Origin: Membranipora membranacea
Taxonomy: Eukaryota; Bryozoa; Gymnolaemata; Cheilostomatida; Membraniporidae
DNA length: 64,000 nucleotides
Direction of reading: 5' to 3'
Assembly (NCBI GenBank): GCA_914767715.1
Contig: OU612073.1
Span: 9,796,001 to 9,860,000 of the forward strand
The notes beneath the pieces are model-generated. The model was not told the DNA's origin and did not search any database. It saw nothing but the letters and a program-made list of their open reading frames with translations. This document shows, in pieces, positions 22,201 through 64,000 of the stretch. Numbering within the stretch: the first letter of the stretch is position 1; each line of letters opens with the position of its first letter. The position numbers and the translations under genes were made by a program.

Positions 22201-25200
22201 AGAGTAATTAAGCTCAGATTTTGTTTATAGCACTGCTGTATGCTGCAAGGTAGTTATGTTACATCACATGTTCAATATTTTTATTCGTGTGCGCACACAC
22301 AATGAAAAGGCTCATTAATGTGAAGCCTTATCCAGAATCAGAATCTCGCAGGATTTTATTTTGAGCCATATCAGCAGGTTGTCAATTTTGTGGTAGTGAA
22401 TAGCTTCAAATGCTGCCGGTGTTGCTGCTACCTTGTATGCCTTTACGCATACGCTTAACTCCTCACTCCTAAATCATTTCCCTGTAAGCATATGCTGTAT
22501 GGCAGAGAGAGGCACTTGCTAATCCTAGTCTGAGACCCCCCCGGACTCTTGCTCCCCGCCAAATTACCCCCCCCCCCCCCCCCGCCTTCAAAATGCAGAA
22601 ACGGCAGTAGTTATCTTGGTTTGATTGCTAAAGTACAACTATATAGTTGTTGTTACAGCCTAGATTGATTGGCAATGATATGTTTGTGATATTGGGAGAG
22701 GGGGTTTATGTTTGCAAGCATTTCTGAAAGGCTTTGTTTCAATAATATCCGTCATGAAATAATCAAGGTTAGAGTTATGAAAGGCTGTAACTTACTTCAG
22801 GTAAAAAAACAATACCTTTAGCTTTATTGGCTGCTAAGAGCTGCACAGCTATCAATTTTTATAGACCAGGTAAACTCACGACGAGGGGCGGCTTGATAGA
22901 GTGCCTTGTCAAAGCTCCCATTACCCAGAAGACGAGAAATTTATAAACTAAAAGAATCTTATTGTTTAACATCAATATCATCTGGTACACGACCAGTGTG
23001 ACAATCGCCTATTATCAGCTCAAAGTGTCAAAATCAACGACTAAGAGCTCTCCTTGGTCAAAGTAAAGCAATTTGCTGAGATTTTTGCAATTCTTGTTCC
23101 CCCTTTCCCCTAAGTTGTAACTCCGCCACTGCTCATCAGCAATATAAAAATGATCAAAGACGAAACAAATTGATGCAGCGATAACACAGGTAATTTATCT
23201 CATCCGCGTACCACATAGAATTATTACATTCCTCCTCAATAGTCAGCACAGGTTAATTCGTTCAGATCATGTTCCTCATCATAAACATAAACAACTTCCA
23301 TATAATATTCAATCAGGATGATGATCTTGATTAACATCAAAGAAATCAGTATATCGCTGCTGCCGCGCTAATTATCCTTGTGTAAAAGGAGAAAGCTTAA
23401 GAGAGATCATCACCTGGGCGTGTGCAGCGCAATGTCAGCATTGAGGATCAACTTCGACAGCTTAGGTACATGAGCACCAGTCAGCGGCGTGATATTTTTT
23501 TTGAAGATATTTTTGCCGCAACATCTCGAGTTAATGCTTGTGGCGTTCAGCCAATTTGTACATCGACATGATCACATCATTGGAGGTTATCAGTGCAGCG
23601 ATATTCAATCAAGGCCATGTTCTGGAGAAAATTAATTTGGTGAATTAAGCCATATCCCTTACTTAGTCAGGAAAGGGGATTGATTTTTTTCATTCAAACT
23701 TAGTTTTGGTGCTACTTTTTTTTAAAACTAACCCGTCATGTCTTGTAACATCTCTATATTATAGGGTTAATTTTGTTTGTAAATCTTAGATGCTTCGCCC
23801 AATTCAACATACTGACTTTAATTATCTTAGGATAGCAAAATGTATTAAATTCTCACCTTTATATAGATCCGGGTTGGTGTGCTCCACTGTTACAAAATGC
23901 TACTCCTCTTGTTGCAGTTATCCGTTCTTGTGGTAAATTAAAACAAGTACAATGTTTATTCATGAGGTGCTGCAGCCTGCATGCATGCACAAGCTCAATA
24001 TGTTCTATAATGATTCAATATCCAATAGGATTCAGAGGCTCAATAATAGTATATTATAGGAAAAGGACAGACAACTCATCAAGTAATCAAATAATTATTA
24101 GGTAGCTTGTTTTGCTGTCTATTCATGCTAAATGTTTGGTATACATGTCTGTATTGTGTCTAAAATGTAAAAGTGATTTGCCCTAAATTAGTGTGCTTCA
24201 AGCAAGACACATATGCTAATTGGAACGTGTGTAAACTTGCTGAAGAAGCCGAGCCGAACAGCTAACCAATTAAACTTGATACCCCTATGATGTAGTTGAT
24301 CAGACTGATGCAGGTATTTTCACCTTTGTAAACTGTTATAATCCACATATATAATATTTAATTTAAAGATTTATATGTTTTACTAAATGTTTTCATTAGG
24401 ATTAAATCAGTGGAAAGCACTCTAGTCAGGAAATTGTTATTAGTATTTGCCAGTGTTAGTAGTCAAAATAGCACAGGGGATCTGAATGATGTTTGGCAAA
24501 TATGAATGTCTAATCCAGCATGAAAGCTATGTTACATGTATTGAAAACACAGATATACTCTCCTTTGAAAAACCATCTGCAAAACACACAATATCGAAGT
24601 TGAGAAAAGAAAAATAAGAAAGAAACGTATAAATCAATTCAACAACTCCCAAAACTCATCATACATACATACCAGTATTTGGAATAAAATGGGGCGAGTC
24701 AACAAGAAACAAATTGTTTTATAAGATATTCTGGCCGATAGTCAATGGTGCTTACTTGAAAAATTTTGCAGAACCCTCAGCACTTTTTAAGTGTCCATTA
24801 GTGTGCTACTTGTGCCCAAGTTAACATCATGTCATCTCGGAACTGTCAACGATTTTCAATGTATGTCGGGTATCAGTTTTCTTATACAATACAAAGCAAT
24901 GTACGGGCACAGCTGTAAATTAGCAGCATTTTTGTGTTTATAGTCATTCAGCAGCAATATCTTGGCCAGTTCTTGAACTCTGTTGGCACCCCGAAATGCC
25001 TAAATCTGTACAAAATACGGCTACTTTCACACGATTTTTTTGCCGGTGTTCTTATGCATGTCAACCGCCCCACAATCATGCACTCGTGTCTACAGCAGCC
25101 CTAATATTGAAGATTAAGCTGAGGATCACGAGCTGCAGGTAAATAAAATCTGACATACTACTTAAGTATCTGTTGAGGGCTGTGAGAGGGTTGAAGTAGG

Positions 25201-26635
25201 CTCTGCGATGATTACTCGATGGTCGTCTTGTGGTCTTACGCTCCATTTTGATATTTATGTTTCTACCAGTGAAAGCATAGCCATAGTATCTATCATTTTT
25301 CTGGTTCAAATATTGTTGTGAAGTAAAGCAAACTATAAGCATTGTAATAAGGCGTTAACAATAAGAGAAGCCCAATGAAATCAAAAATTCCTAGCTAAGG
25401 ACGCATCAGATAAGGTGGGAGGGTGTCCCGATCTACCTAAGGGTGCATAACGAGATATAGCTGCGCATCATTAGGGTGGGTCTATCCTATTGATAAAGAG
25501 CATGTTAATTGTAGCTACTCAATCTTAGCGTGTATATTTCTTGATGCCAGTAAATATTTTGCTTGTCATGAGCTGAGGCATCATCTGACACGCAAAAACA
25601 TCCATTAATGCAGCTAGTTTGATCAATTATCATCTCTTCAATACAACAACATACAAGTAAATAGTTCCTTAAGCATGTTAATCTGCTAAACATACACCTA
25701 CGCTCATTTACAACCTCGCCTTAGATATTCAGGTCACTGGAAAACTTGCAAAAGGCCTTGTCAAAGATTCCTAGGATAAGTTTGGAATAACGCTCAAGAA
25801 ATGACAGCAAGGCTATCATTAGTCCGCATGAGAATAACCCTTGGAAACCACATGATCTGTGAGACTATCAAAAATCTGGGATGAATCTAGGGTTTGCAAT
25901 TGATTTTCTATACGTTTGATAAGGGCCCCAAATCACCACGATGTGCATGCACGTGTGTTTATACCGATTCGGCACAAATTTGATCCGGGTGGTCCTCAGT
26001 GACAGTCTATTGAACCACCACAACCAAAACTCATTCCTGAAACCTGCTTTGACTGACAAGCAGGTATATTAATCAATATCACTAGCATGGAATCAACAAG
26101 CTATGTTTAACAAATCACGCAATTGTATTTTTTAAATAAGATGGTTGAATAATGTATCAGATAAAATTAATTTTTCACTGATATTCAAGACAAAACAACA
26201 CCAGATGGGATTAGACAAAGATGATGAATTGGATTGAGCGTTGTGTAAAACTTATCATCAGAAAAAACATTTGACGCAAAAGTTGCAACTAAAATACAAT
26301 ATGAATATACATAAATAAAAAAACAACTCTGATTGGACGGTTGATTTGTAGGACGGATTAGGCAAAAACATGGCATAACAATATTGAAATATGTCATGAA
26401 GAAAAATACTAGGTTTGAAAAAAACTCTGAGACTGTGGCATTTATCAGTTAGTCTTCATAGAACCACATACATGTATGAAGCCCTAGTTATGAGGAAGGC
26501 CATCTGATTGGAAAATGTGGTATTCGGTTCCTGTAGCAGTCAAGTGCCGACTGCTCAGGAAATAGAAAACACAGACAAACATAATATTCAGGCTGTAATT
26601 GGGCAACTGTTTGCCTAGGGTAGAAGGGGCGTGGT
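19297..26635. other. Long intergenic region with no recognised gene
   Basis: About 7.3 kb between the transporter start and the dynein stop codon. The longest open frames (for example 25076-25342 minus) do not resemble known proteins and lack convincing splice context. It should hold the transporter promoter near 19300 and the dynein 3' UTR near 26600. The only striking local feature is a poly-C run. Confidence 0.5.
22567..22583. repeat. Poly-C homopolymer, 17 bp
   Basis: An uninterrupted run of 17 C within a C-rich stretch (about 22530-22590). Length is likely variable and prone to sequencing error. Confidence 0.9.

Positions 26636-64000
<37,365 letters not shown>

Noticed and set aside
25076-25342. 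Small minus-strand gene in the long intergenic region
   Set aside because: Hydrophobic C-terminal segment looks suggestive, but there is no splice context, homologous motif or support beyond an open frame.

Overview
The window is nuclear DNA from a multicellular animal. Genes are split by GT-AG introns of roughly 100-1000 bp, the DNA is AT-rich, and there are many short interspersed repeats. It holds three protein genes, all on the minus strand, and one initiator tRNA on the plus strand. The presence of an axonemal dynein, an excitatory amino acid transporter and a caspase points to a ciliated metazoan, probably an invertebrate; I cannot name the species from sequence alone.

Region by region. 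1-1880 has no gene I can support, but holds a transposon-like inverted-repeat element (about 1185-1953). 1884-10188 (minus) is a gene of about 1.4 thousand codons joining leucine-rich repeats, a Roc GTPase, a COR-like region and a complete caspase domain; I followed reading phase through 11 of its junctions. 10189-11862 is intergenic. 11863-19296 (minus) is a complete 11-exon SLC1-type glutamate transporter of 556 residues; all exon phases close. 19297-26635 is about 7.3 kb with no recognisable gene. 26636 to the window edge (minus) is the C-terminal ~3,560 codons of an outer-arm axonemal dynein heavy chain of the DNAH5/DNAH8 type; I placed 62 exons, two of them 21-nt microexons, and the N-terminal tail lies beyond base 64000. 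A eukaryotic initiator tRNA-Met sits antisense in one of its introns (33795-33866).

The introns carry several small repeat families: two copies of a tRNA-derived SINE, a palindromic MITE with at least four copies, a long-arm foldback element with a second copy, a second palindromic family, perfect hairpins flanked by direct repeats, and an 11-copy 14-bp minisatellite.

The three protein genes show no obvious functional link. The strongest candidates for new biology are the LRR-Roc-COR-caspase fusion, whose catalytic and substrate-pocket residues all look intact, the transposon end that supplies its last codons or a splice donor, and the pair of in-frame 7-codon microexons in the dynein AAA6 region. 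Novelty could not be tested without database searches.
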